Assembly: GCA_030666935.1 (NCBI GenBank)
Contig: DAOUWX010000118.1
Coordinates: 1 to 6,008 of the forward strand
Reading direction: 5' to 3'
DNA: 6,008 nt
DNA from: Atribacterota bacterium
Lineage (GTDB): Bacteria; Atribacterota; Phoenicimicrobiia; Phoenicimicrobiales; Phoenicimicrobiaceae
The stretch's first letter is position 1. Every line of letters begins with the position of its first letter. The position numbers and the translations under genes were made by a program. Positions 1 to 5,732 of this stretch are shown piece after piece. The notes beneath the pieces were generated by a model that was given only the letters and a program-made list of their open reading frames with translations, did not search any database and was not told the DNA's origin.

Positions 1-1379
1 GCATACAGAGTATAAGTGCAGAAACCGAACAAACCAAATCTTATTTAACTCTCGAGGCTTTAAGTGATAGTATTGCGGATATCGCAGAAACAGTTGGTCC
101 GGCTGTAGTGAATATAGATACAGTGAGAATGGTGACAACACAATTTCCCTCTTTTGAAGATCCTATATTTAAGAGATTTTTTGGACGTGAGTTTGAAGAA
201 TTCAGAAGAACAATTCCCCAAAAAGGTACCGGTTCCGGATTTATCATAAATCAAGAGGGGTATGTACTTACCAATGAACATGTAGTGCGTAGAGCAGATA
301 AGATAAAAGTTACTCTTTCTGATGGCAGAGAATTTGAGGGAGAAGTGGTAGGTTCAGATGTAACTTCAGATATGGCTATAGTAAAAATAAAGGCAGACCA
401 TCTGCCTACTGTTACTTTAGGCAATTCAGATGAATTAAGAGTTGGAGAAATTGTGATAGCGATCGGTAACCCTTATGGGCTCCAACAGACTGTAACTATG
501 GGCGTAGTTAGCGCCAAAGGCCGTTCTATTCCTACGGGAATAGAAGGACATGTTTATAGGAATTTTATTCAAACAGATACAGCCATTAATCCTGGAAATA
601 GCGGTGGTCCCTTACTTAATATAAAAGGAGAAGTTGTGGGAATAAATACCGCCATTATTCCTTATGCTCAGGGAATCGGATTTGCAATTCCCATTAATAT
701 AGCTAAAAAAAACATAGATGACCTTATTAATCTGGGTAAAGTAAGAAGGTCATGGTTAGGTGTGTATATTCAGGAGGTTACCCCGGAAATTGCCAAACAG
801 TTTGGCTTGCCAGAAGATGCTATGGGAGTTTTGGTGGGAGATGTGATTAAAGATAGTCCGGCGGAAGAAGCAGGGATAAAAAGAGGAGATATAATTACAA
901 AGGTTAATGATGAAAAAGTTAATTCTCCGGGAGAACTTCAAGATGAAATAAGAGATATTGATATTGGTGATAAAGCGAATATAGAAATTATGCGGGATGG
1001 CAAAACAATAAAGTTTATAGTAAAAATTGCTGAAATGCCCACCGTGGAAGAAGAAGACAGTGAATTTCCTAAAGAGAAAGTATTTTCCGTACAAACCGGA
1101 TTAAAAGTTGAAGTAGTTACTTCAGAAATTGCTAAAGAATTAGAGCTGCCCTGGGTAAAGGGGCTGGTGATTGCTGAGGTAATTCCGGGAAGTTCAGCAG
1201 ATGATATGGGTTTGCAACCAGGAGATGTAATTTTAGAAGCCAATCGAATAGAAATGTCTTCAGTTGAAAAATGGGAAGAAGTAATCAGCAAATTAGAACC
1301 AGGGAATACGCTGCTATTATTGGTATTCCGTAACCATCATACCTACTATGTTCCGATTAAAGTAGAAAAGATTGACTGA
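1..1379 (+). CDS. htrA: HtrA/DegP (Do)-family serine protease with two PDZ domains, 5'-truncated by the window edge
   Basis: The reading frame is open from base 3 to TGA at 1377-1379 (458 visible codons), so the start codon and any signal peptide or membrane anchor lie upstream. A GTG at 108 is internal: it falls inside the conserved opening of the protease domain (AETVGPAVVNID). The trypsin-like catalytic triad is intact: His in TNEHV (codon 279-281), Asp in TSDMA (369-371) and Ser in NPGNSGGPL (600-602). The loop near 150-190 (DPIFKRFFG) is typical of Do-type enzymes. PDZ1 spans about 750-1031 (SWLGV to VKIAEM) and a more divergent PDZ2 about 1092-1373. Family knowledge: these are periplasmic or membrane-anchored ATP-independent proteases/chaperones that degrade misfolded envelope proteins, with PDZ domains binding substrate C-termini. 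The next gene is 446 bases away and seems to have its own promoter, so co-transcription is doubtful. Family assignment is very secure; DegP, DegQ and DegS subtypes cannot be separated without the N-terminus. Confidence 0.97.
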   Translation, partial: IQSISAETEQTKSYLTLEALSDSIADIAETVGPAVVNIDTVRMVTTQFPSFEDPIFKRFFGREFEEFRRTIPQKGTGSGFIINQEGYVLTNEHVVRRADKIKVTLSDGREFEGEVVGSDVTSDMAIVKIKADHLPTVTLGNSDELRVGEIVIAIGNPYGLQQTVTMGVVSAKGRSIPTGIEGHVYRNFIQTDTAINPGNSGGPLLNIKGEVVGINTAIIPYAQGIGFAIPINIAKKNIDDLINLGKVRRSWLGVYIQEVTPEIAKQFGLPEDAMGVLVGDVIKDSPAEEAGIKRGDIITKVNDEKVNSPGELQDEIRDIDIGDKANIEIMRDGKTIKFIVKIAEMPTVEEEDSEFPKEKVFSVQTGLKVEVVTSEIAKELELPWVKGLVIAEVIPGSSADDMGLQPGDVILEANRIEMSSVEKWEEVISKLEPGNTLLLLVFRNHHTYYVPIKVEKID

Positions 1380-1413
1380 AAAATTAGCGTATAGCGTAGA
1401 GGATATTAGTTAT

Positions 1414-1445
1414 CCAGTTGCCCGGTTAACCAGTTTTCCAGTTAA
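1414..1445 (+). repeat. Tandem octamer array, 4 units of CCAGTTNN
   Basis: CCAGTT (1414), CCGGTT (1422), CCAGTT (1430) and CCAGTT (1438) start exactly 8 bases apart, each followed by two variable bases (GC, AA, TT, AA). An 8-base period does not fit coding sequence. The unit is the reverse complement of the array at 1655-1728. Confidence 0.8.
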
Positions 1446-1453
1446 AATCAAAG

Positions 1454-1485
1454 ATTACGGGTTGCAAGTTACAAGCTAGTTACAG
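1454..1485 (+). repeat. Short heptamer tandem repeat (GTTACRR-like)
   Basis: ATTACGG (1454), GTTGCAA (1461) and GTTACAA (1468) follow each other with a 7-base period. A further GTTACAG (1479) comes after a four-base insertion. The repeat is degenerate and lies between the octamer array and the first hairpin. Confidence 0.55.
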
Positions 1486-1488
1486 AGG

Positions 1489-1515
1489 AAGGGGCGTATT
1501 TGCAATACGCCCCTT
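1489..1515. repeat. Perfect 12-bp hairpin with 3-base loop
   Basis: Bases 1489-1500 (AAGGGGCGTATT) pair without mismatch with 1504-1515 (AATACGCCCCTT) around loop TGC. It lies about 110 bases past the protease stop. No run of T follows, so it is a poor intrinsic terminator. It resembles the GGGGCG...CGCCCC palindromes that I recall as dispersed intergenic repeats in several bacterial lineages. Confidence 0.75.
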
Positions 1516-1582
1516 GTATTTACGGATTGTTTTATCATTATGGAGCGAACTCATCAGGGAACATGGCAATCTCAAATCCACA

Positions 1583-1628
1583 GGCACGATACATCGTGTC
1601 TATTCAATTCAACATGGCACGCCGTGTT
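1583..1628. repeat. Two adjacent 7-bp hairpins
   Basis: The first hairpin pairs GGCACGA (1583-1589) with TCGTGTC (1594-1600), one pair being G-T, around loop TACA. The second pairs AACATGG (1611-1617) with CCGTGTT (1622-1628), one pair being T-G, around loop CACG. Both share GGCACG-like cores and look like a degenerate repeat set with the hairpin at 1489-1515. Confidence 0.5.
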
Positions 1629-1654
1629 GCTACATTAATCAATAAACTAAATTC

Positions 1655-1728
1655 AATTGGTCAATTGGCTAATTAATATTAACTGGTCAACTGGGAAACA
1701 GGGTAACTGGCAAACTGGTCAACTGAAT
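1655..1728 (+). repeat. Tandem octamer array, about 9 units of AACTGGNN
   Basis: AATTGG starts at 1655 and 1663 and AATTAA at 1671. After a 2-base shift, six units start exactly 8 bases apart at 1681, 1689, 1697, 1705, 1713 and 1721 (AACTGG, AACTGG, AACAGG, AACTGG, AACTGG, AACTGA). The last two bases of each unit vary (TC, GA, GT, CA, TC, AT). The array is in inverted orientation to that at 1414-1445. Confidence 0.8.
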
Positions 1729-1776
1729 AATATGTGCTACACGCTATACGCTATTTTTTATTTGCAACTGCCAGCT

Positions 1777-1820
1777 TTTTAAAATTAATTTTAAAATATG
1801 GTAAAATATTAGAAATATTT
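1777..1820 (+). promoter_or_regulatory. AT-rich region with putative promoter of the two-component operon
   Basis: Bases 1777-1796 form a perfect 20-bp AT-only palindrome. A weak sigma-70-like promoter can be drawn as TTAAAA (1779-1784), 17 bases, TAAAAT (1802-1807). That would place transcription start around 1813-1815 and leave a very short leader before ATG 1826. AAATAT recurs at 1794, 1804 and 1813, roughly one helical turn apart, which may mean DNA curvature or repeated half-sites. In such AT-rich DNA chance matches are easy, so confidence is low. Confidence 0.3.
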
Positions 1821-1825
1821 AAAGA

Positions 1826-3541
1826 ATGAGACGGTCTATAAAATTGAAAAAAGATAAGAATCATAAATTATCTACCCCTTTTCGAGAAAGAAACATAGTT
1901 TTAGCTTTAATTATTATCTTGTTTCTTACCTTATTACTAGGTTCTTTGACCTATAAAGAAGTACAAAGAGAAAGATATTATTTATGGGAATTAGCCCGCT
2001 CGGAAGGATTGAACATTGCCTTTTCTATCCAAACTCTTGGCCCTCGGTTTATCTTGAATGAAAAGGCATTGAAGGATGTTTTAGTGCTTTTAAAAAAAGA
2101 AGGGGTAAGTTATATCGATATTTGTAATGATAAAGGAGTAATATTATTCAGCACTGAAAAAGAGAGGTGGAAAAACACTATAAAAATCCTTAATCCGGGT
2201 AAAATAAATTTCGCAAATACTCAAGATAAAAAGGGGGACAGAATACTTCAAGTAATAAAACCATTTAATCTTGATATTGATAAACAGTTAGATATTTGGA
2301 AAATACTACCTATTAGAAATAATTATTTAGTGGTGGGGGTAAACTTGGAAGGATATTATAATCGCTTGCGTCAGACCAGAAGAAGAATAATTTTAAATTA
2401 CAGCATTATAATGGCTCTCGTGTTATTTGGGATTTATGTAATTTTTAAATTACAGGAAACCTATATCGTAAAAAAGACTTTAAACGAAATGAAAGATTAT
2501 ACTGCAAAACTACTGGAAACTATGGATAATGCGGTAATTTCAGTGGATAATAAGGGCAATATTAAGACTTTTAACCGTAAGAGTGAAGAAATTTTTGGTA
2601 AAAAAAGGGAAGAAGTATTAAATAAAGATTGCCAGGAAGTGTTGAATTTAAATGTTAATGATAAATCTCTCTTTAAAAAGTGCCTTTTAGAGAAAAAAAA
2701 TATTGCACGGGAAATAATTTTAGAAGAAAAGGGATTAAAGAAAAAAATATTAGATATTAATACTTCATTTCTAACAGATGAATCTGGAGAAATAACCGGT
2801 GTGGTAGCGGTGATCAGAGATGTAACCGAGATCAAGGACTTAAATGAAGAGGTAGCACGGCATAAAAGATTAGCTGCTCTGGGTAAATTATCTGCCGGGA
2901 TTGCCCATGAAATCAGGAATCCTTTAAGTTCAATCAGAGGATTAGCCCAGTTTGTTTATAATTCATTCTCCAGGACCGATGAAAGAAAAGAAGACTTAAA
3001 TACTATTATTCAGGAAGTAGATAGATTAAATAAATTAGTGGTTCAGGTTTTAGATTTCGCCAAATTGAAAAAACCAAACTTAACCCGTTTTTCTTTAAAT
3101 GATTTAATAAGAAAGATTGCTGAATTATTTAAATTAGAGATAAAGGATAAGCAGATTAAATTTAATCTGGAACTTTCCCCGGATATTTCTCAAATTCAAG
3201 CTGACGAAGACCAGGTAAGGCAGATTTTAATGAATGTAATTATTAATGCCATTCAGGCCATCTCTAAGGAAGGGGAAATTAAAATTAAAACTGAAAAAAC
3301 TCTTTCAAAAGGAGAATCAGCTATAAAATTAATTATTGAAGATAGCGGGGTTGGTATTCCTGAAAAAGATTTTACTCAAATATTTGACCCTTTCTTTTCT
3401 ACTAAAGAGAAGGGTTCCGGATTGGGTCTTTCTATAGCATACAAGCTTATAGAGTCTCATCAGGGAGAGATCAAAGTTGAATCCAAAGAAGGGGAAGGAA
3501 CAAAATTTGTTATTTTTCTACCTCAAAAAGGAGGGAAGTAA
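1826..3541 (+). CDS. Membrane sensor histidine kinase, NtrB/ZraS-like, with extracytoplasmic sensor and PAS domain
   Basis: The protein has 571 residues. In order: basic N-terminus, TM1 at about 24-42, an extracytoplasmic region at about 45-185 (VSYIDICNDKGVILFS at 94-109 looks Cache/ZraS-like), TM2 at about 189-207, a PAS domain at about 222-335, HisKA at about 342-408 and a HATPase_c domain at about 420-567. Key motifs are intact: H-box HEIRNPLSS with phospho-His 361, N-box around N470/N474, G1 DSGVGIP (506-512), F-box FDPFFSTK (519-526) and G2 GSGLGLS (530-536). It should autophosphorylate on His361 in response to an envelope signal and pass phosphate to the regulator 2 bases downstream. 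The ligand is unknown. The start is fixed: an in-frame TAA sits at 1820-1822 and ATG 1826 is the only ATG before TM1. There is almost no Shine-Dalgarno (only AAAG next to the ATG), so translation may be weak or near-leaderless. Confidence 0.95.
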   Translation: MRRSIKLKKDKNHKLSTPFRERNIVLALIIILFLTLLLGSLTYKEVQRERYYLWELARSEGLNIAFSIQTLGPRFILNEKALKDVLVLLKKEGVSYIDICNDKGVILFSTEKERWKNTIKILNPGKINFANTQDKKGDRILQVIKPFNLDIDKQLDIWKILPIRNNYLVVGVNLEGYYNRLRQTRRRIILNYSIIMALVLFGIYVIFKLQETYIVKKTLNEMKDYTAKLLETMDNAVISVDNKGNIKTFNRKSEEIFGKKREEVLNKDCQEVLNLNVNDKSLFKKCLLEKKNIAREIILEEKGLKKKILDINTSFLTDESGEITGVVAVIRDVTEIKDLNEEVARHKRLAALGKLSAGIAHEIRNPLSSIRGLAQFVYNSFSRTDERKEDLNTIIQEVDRLNKLVVQVLDFAKLKKPNLTRFSLNDLIRKIAELFKLEIKDKQIKFNLELSPDISQIQADEDQVRQILMNVIINAIQAISKEGEIKIKTEKTLSKGESAIKLIIEDSGVGIPEKDFTQIFDPFFSTKEKGSGLGLSIAYKLIESHQGEIKVESKEGEGTKFVIFLPQKGGK

Positions 3542-3546
3542 TTTTG
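3529..3546 (+). promoter_or_regulatory. Strong ribosome binding site that fixes a TTG start for the response regulator
   Basis: AGGAGG at 3529-3534 lies in the last codons of the kinase gene, 9 bases before TTG 3544. The next residues (RKILVIDDE) are the expected opening of a receiver domain, so no other start fits. The short distance suggests translational coupling with the kinase. Confidence 0.85.
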
Positions 3547-4872
3547 CGAAAAATATTAGTGATCGATGATGAACAAAATATAAGAAAAATGTTAATCCGG
3601 GTATTGTCTCCGGAGGGATTTATAGTTAAAGAAGCTGACAATGGTTTAGAGGCGCTAAAGAGATTCCAGAAAGAAAATTACAGTTTGGTATTATTAGATC
3701 TTAAAATGCCCGGTTTAAATGGTATAGAAACCTTGAAGAAAATAAGAGAAAATGATTTGAATCTACCGGTTATTATGATGTCTGCTTATGGGAGCATTCC
3801 CGAAGCTGTTGAAGCAATGAAATTAGGGGCTTTGGATTATTTAATAAAACCTTTCGATATCGAAGAACTAAAAATTATAATTAAAAGAGCAATTAAGCAA
3901 TATGAATTAGAAGTGGAAAACATCTACTATCGAGAGGAAGAAGAGAAGAGATTCAATTTTGACGAAATTATAGGAAAGAGTAATTCTATAAATAAGGTTT
4001 TAGAAATGGTGAAAAATGTATCTCCCACTACTGCTACTGTTCTCATTACCGGCCAAAGTGGTACCGGGAAAGAGTTGATAGCCCGGGCAATACACAAAAA
4101 TAGTCTGCGTAAAAATGGCCCGTTTGTAGTGGTAAATTGTGTAGCCTTTTCTCCAAATCTCCTGGAGAGCGAACTCTTTGGACATGAAAAAGGTTCTTTT
4201 ACCGGGGCTATTGCCAGGAGGATAGGTCGTTTCGAAATGGCAAACGGAGGAACTATTTTTTTGGATGAAATAGGAGAGATAGACCCCGCCATCCAAACAA
4301 AATTACTTAGAGTTTTACAGGAAAGGGAGTTTGAAAGGGTAGGGAGTTCCAGGAGTATTAAAGTTGATGTAAGAATATTATCAGCTACCAATAAAGATTT
4401 AAAAAAAGAAGTAGAAGAAAGAAGGTTTAGAGAGGATTTATTTTATCGATTGAATGTCTTTAATGTAGATGTTCCCCTTCTAAGGGAAAGGAAAGAGGAT
4501 ATACCTTTGATAGTGGAGCATCTTATCGGTAAATATAATAAAATACTAAATAAGAGAGTGAAAAAAGTTTCTGTAAAAGCTATGGAATTATTGCTGGATT
4601 ATGATTATCCCGGTAATATAAGGGAGCTGGAAAATATTATTGAGCGAAGTATGATTATGGTAAAAGATGAAATAATCGATGAAAAATATTTTAATTTTAT
4701 ACACAAAGAAACATATATTGAAAAAAAAGGGACTTTGAAGGAAGTAGAAAAAGAATTAATTATAAAATATTTAATCCAAAACAAGGAAAATCGTACTAAA
4801 ACCGCAGAGATTTTAGGTATAAGCCGCAGGAGCTTGCAGAACAAAATTAAAGAATACCAAATAAACTTGTAA
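3544..4872 (+). CDS. NtrC-family sigma-54-dependent response regulator (receiver, AAA+, Fis-type HTH)
   Basis: The protein has 442 residues, normal for the family. The receiver domain (about 3-118) has acidic pocket D8/D9, phospho-acceptor D52 in LLDLKMPG, S80 and K102 in IKPF. A linker leads to the AAA+ sigma-54 interaction domain at about 141-370: Walker A GQSGTGKE (170-177), the sigma-54-contacting loop GSFTGA (217-222, Ser where GAFTGA is most common), Walker B GTIFLDE (236-242), Arg-finger region RFREDLFYRLN (294-304) and sensor II PGNIRELEN (356-364). A Fis-type helix-turn-helix ends the protein (about 397-440, NRTKTAEILGISRRSLQNK). When phosphorylated it should oligomerise, bind enhancers and use ATP to open sigma-54 promoters. 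The partner is surely the kinase directly upstream. Its targets are not shown here. Nothing indicates loss of function. Confidence 0.97.
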   Translation: MRKILVIDDEQNIRKMLIRVLSPEGFIVKEADNGLEALKRFQKENYSLVLLDLKMPGLNGIETLKKIRENDLNLPVIMMSAYGSIPEAVEAMKLGALDYLIKPFDIEELKIIIKRAIKQYELEVENIYYREEEEKRFNFDEIIGKSNSINKVLEMVKNVSPTTATVLITGQSGTGKELIARAIHKNSLRKNGPFVVVNCVAFSPNLLESELFGHEKGSFTGAIARRIGRFEMANGGTIFLDEIGEIDPAIQTKLLRVLQEREFERVGSSRSIKVDVRILSATNKDLKKEVEERRFREDLFYRLNVFNVDVPLLRERKEDIPLIVEHLIGKYNKILNKRVKKVSVKAMELLLDYDYPGNIRELENIIERSMIMVKDEIIDEKYFNFIHKETYIEKKGTLKEVEKELIIKYLIQNKENRTKTAEILGISRRSLQNKIKEYQINL

Positions 4873-4923
4873 GTCAAAAAGTTTCCCAAAGGTGCCTGGC
4901 ACCTTTAGGAAACTTTTTGACTT
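4871..4923. terminator. 53-bp near-perfect palindrome overlapping the regulator stop; probable bidirectional terminator or repeat element
   Basis: The outer arms 4871-4886 (AAGTCAAAAAGTTTCC) and 4908-4923 match perfectly over 16 bases. After one C/A mismatch (4887/4907), the inner arms AAAGGTGCC (4888-4896) and GGCACCTTT (4898-4906) match perfectly around T4897. The palindrome includes the last two bases of the regulator's stop codon. A strong RNA hairpin between two genes suggests termination. The form is unusual, because the T-run (4914-4918) lies inside the outer stem, where a U-tract would normally follow the stem unpaired. The GGTGCCTGGCACC core also resembles dispersed palindromic repeats, so a repeat acting as terminator is possible. 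Confidence 0.6.
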
Positions 4924-4950
4924 GACATATTTATTAAAGTGGCTTAAACT
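4922..4950 (+). promoter_or_regulatory. Putative sigma-70-type promoter of the S-component/coaX operon
   Basis: A perfect -35 hexamer TTGACA (4922-4927) is followed after 17 bases by TAAACT (4945-4950; 4 of 6 matches to TATAAT). It abuts the palindrome that ends the previous operon and points at the next gene. Transcription would start near 4957 and leave a leader of about 120 nt. Confidence 0.55.
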
Positions 4951-4956
4951 GTGGGC

Positions 4957-5065
4957 GTAAAGAATACTTCTTTACCAGAGAGCTTGTATCTTGTATAAGA
5001 ACAAGACCAGGAAAGTAGATAAAATTAATAGTATTTCGTCTAGTATCTTATAACGGAACTAGAAC
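4957..5065 (+). promoter_or_regulatory. Structured 5' leader of the S-component gene, candidate cis-regulatory RNA
   Basis: Two compact hairpins follow the putative transcription start. The first pairs GTAAAGAA (4957-4964) with TTCTTTAC (4968-4975) around TAC. The second pairs CTTGT-a-TCTT (4983-4992) with AAGAACAAG (4997-5005) around GTAT, with one bulged A at 4988. A weaker CTAGT/ACTAG pairing (5040-5044 / 5058-5062) sits just before the Shine-Dalgarno. I recognise no known riboswitch class and see no T-box sequence. The pairing is direct; a regulatory role is inference. Confidence 0.35.
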
Positions 5066-5072
5066 GGAGGTG
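5066..5072 (+). promoter_or_regulatory. Shine-Dalgarno that decides the S-component start
   Basis: GGAGGTG ends 6 bases before ATG 5079, an ideal distance. A longer frame could begin at GTG 5070, but that GTG lies inside this Shine-Dalgarno, so ATG 5079 is the real start. Confidence 0.85.
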
Positions 5073-5078
5073 AAAAAA

Positions 5079-5606
5079 ATGAATAGAGATTCTGCTTTTT
5101 CAGGATTTGAGCTTACTACCCGGCAGCTGGCTATATCCGGTATGCTGGGGGCAATTGCTATCATCTTGGGCGTAACCAGGTTGGGGTTTATCCCTGTTCC
5201 CACTCCAGCCGGTCATGCAACCATTATGCACATTCCAGCTATTTTAGGTGGGATACTCGAAGGTCCGATAGTAGGTGCATTAGTAGGATTAATCTTCGGA
5301 GTTTACAGTTTTTTAAATGCCACTAACCCCATATTTGCCGACCCTCTAATCGCCATTTTACCCAGAATATTCATCGGAGTAGCAGCTTATTATTCTTACA
5401 AATATTTCTGGAAGAATAGTGCTATTGCAGCGGCCTTAGGAACTCTTACTAACACCATCGGAGTTTTGGGATTAGCTACCTTAAGAGAATATCTCCCGGT
5501 AAAAGTAAGTGCCAGTATTGCAGTAGTACATGGTACTCCGGAAGTGGTAGTAGCAGTATTATTGGTATTTATATTGGTCAAAGCTTTAAAAAGAGCAGGT
5601 TATTAA
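5079..5606 (+). CDS. ECF transporter substrate-binding (S) component, probably pantothenate (PanT-like)
   Basis: This 175-residue, very hydrophobic protein has about five or six predicted membrane segments (about 16-34, 47-60, 62-80, 88-107, 114-132 and 147-168), the usual size for an ECF S-component. Blocks such as GHATIMHIPAILGGILEGP (45-63), GALVGLIFGVYSFL (66-79) and DPLIAILPR (88-96) fit the ECF_trnsprt family as I know it. S-components bind a vitamin or its precursor and work with the EcfA/EcfA' ATPases and EcfT, none of which is in this window; that suggests a shared, group II type module encoded elsewhere. Substrate is inferred from the neighbour: coaX starts 126 bases downstream on the same strand, so pantothenate is the best guess. 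Another vitamin remains possible. ATG 5079 is chosen because GGAGGTG sits 6 bases before it. Confidence 0.88.
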   Translation: MNRDSAFSGFELTTRQLAISGMLGAIAIILGVTRLGFIPVPTPAGHATIMHIPAILGGILEGPIVGALVGLIFGVYSFLNATNPIFADPLIAILPRIFIGVAAYYSYKYFWKNSAIAAALGTLTNTIGVLGLATLREYLPVKVSASIAVVHGTPEVVVAVLLVFILVKALKRAGY

Positions 5607-5628
5607 AGGGGTTATAGAGGAAGGAAAA

Positions 5629-5721
5629 ATGAGATTTTCTTTGCTCCTTTTACTTTCCGCTTCTGCCTGCTTGTGCAGGTACGGCAGACAGGCGGGGATG
5701 ACAAAGGTGCATATAATTTAA
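5629..5721 (+). CDS. Doubtful 30-residue ORF between the S-component and coaX
   Basis: ATG 5629 is preceded by GAGGAAGGAA (5617-5626), a plausible Shine-Dalgarno. The product starts MRFSLLLLLSASAC, superficially like a lipoprotein signal peptide, though Ala at -3 is atypical for a lipobox. It ends at TAA 5719-5721, which touches the coaX ribosome site. Against it: codons from about 11 onward come from a palindromic repeat (5657-5695), and the part after the Cys is short and resembles nothing known to me. It may be chance, or a leader whose translation is coupled to coaX. Confidence 0.18.
   Translation: MRFSLLLLLSASACLCRYGRQAGMTKVHII
5657..5695. repeat. GC-rich palindromic repeat between the S-component and coaX
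   Basis: CCGC (5657-5660) and CTGCC (5663-5667) are complementary to GCGG (5692-5695) and GGCAG (5683-5687). An inner alternative stem is CCTGC/GCAGG (5666-5670 / 5675-5679) around TTGT. The tract is clearly richer in G and C than its surroundings, and it continues into GGGGATGACAAAGG. It looks like an inserted dispersed repeat. No T-run follows, so it should not stop transcription into coaX. Confidence 0.6.
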
Positions 5722-5732
5722 GGGAGGGGGAT

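Larger units (their letters stand above)
1385..1753. repeat. Composite inverted-repeat-bounded intergenic element
   Basis: A perfect 13-bp inverted repeat, TAGCGTATAGCGT at 1385-1397 and ACGCTATACGCTA at 1741-1753, encloses 343 bases of repeats. Each arm is itself a doubled heptamer (AGCGTAT / ACGCTAT). Inside, the left arm carries octamers with CCAGTT and the right arm octamers with AACTGG, its reverse complement, so the two ends form one long imperfect inverted repeat. The centre holds three short hairpins. No transposase and no plausible gene are present. It could be a decayed non-autonomous mobile element or a build-up of dispersed intergenic repeats; the sequence alone does not decide. 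No clear target-site duplication is visible next to the arms. Confidence 0.6.

Noticed and set aside
108..1379. GTG at 108 as start of the protease
   Set aside because: The frame stays open to the window edge and the codons before 108 encode the conserved start of the protease domain, so the gene begins outside.
1489..1515. Intrinsic terminator for the protease gene
   Set aside because: The stem is strong but no T-run follows, and it lies about 110 bases after the stop. It is better read as a palindromic repeat.
1615..1631. Possible sigma-54 promoter TGGCACG...TTGCT upstream of the kinase
   Set aside because: Five bases, not four, separate the two elements, so GG and GC are 11 apart where 10 is required. 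It also lies within a hairpin repeat (1611-1628) and about 195 bases before the gene.
1563..1676. 37-codon ORF in the intergenic repeat region
   Set aside because: The only upstream AGGGA is 2 bases from the ATG, the frame runs through hairpins and octamer repeats, and an overlapping frame at 1540 is equally open. It looks like chance.
1380..1825. CRISPR array
   Set aside because: The repeats are 7-8 bases with no spacers of 25-40 bases, and no cas genes are present.
3927..4391. Long minus-strand ORF (154 codons) opposite the regulator, and other antisense ORFs
   Set aside because: They lie opposite well-conserved genes, have no family resemblance, and are shadows of the coding strand.
5070..5078. 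GTG 5070 as start of the S-component
   Set aside because: The GTG is part of the Shine-Dalgarno GGAGGTG that serves ATG 5079.
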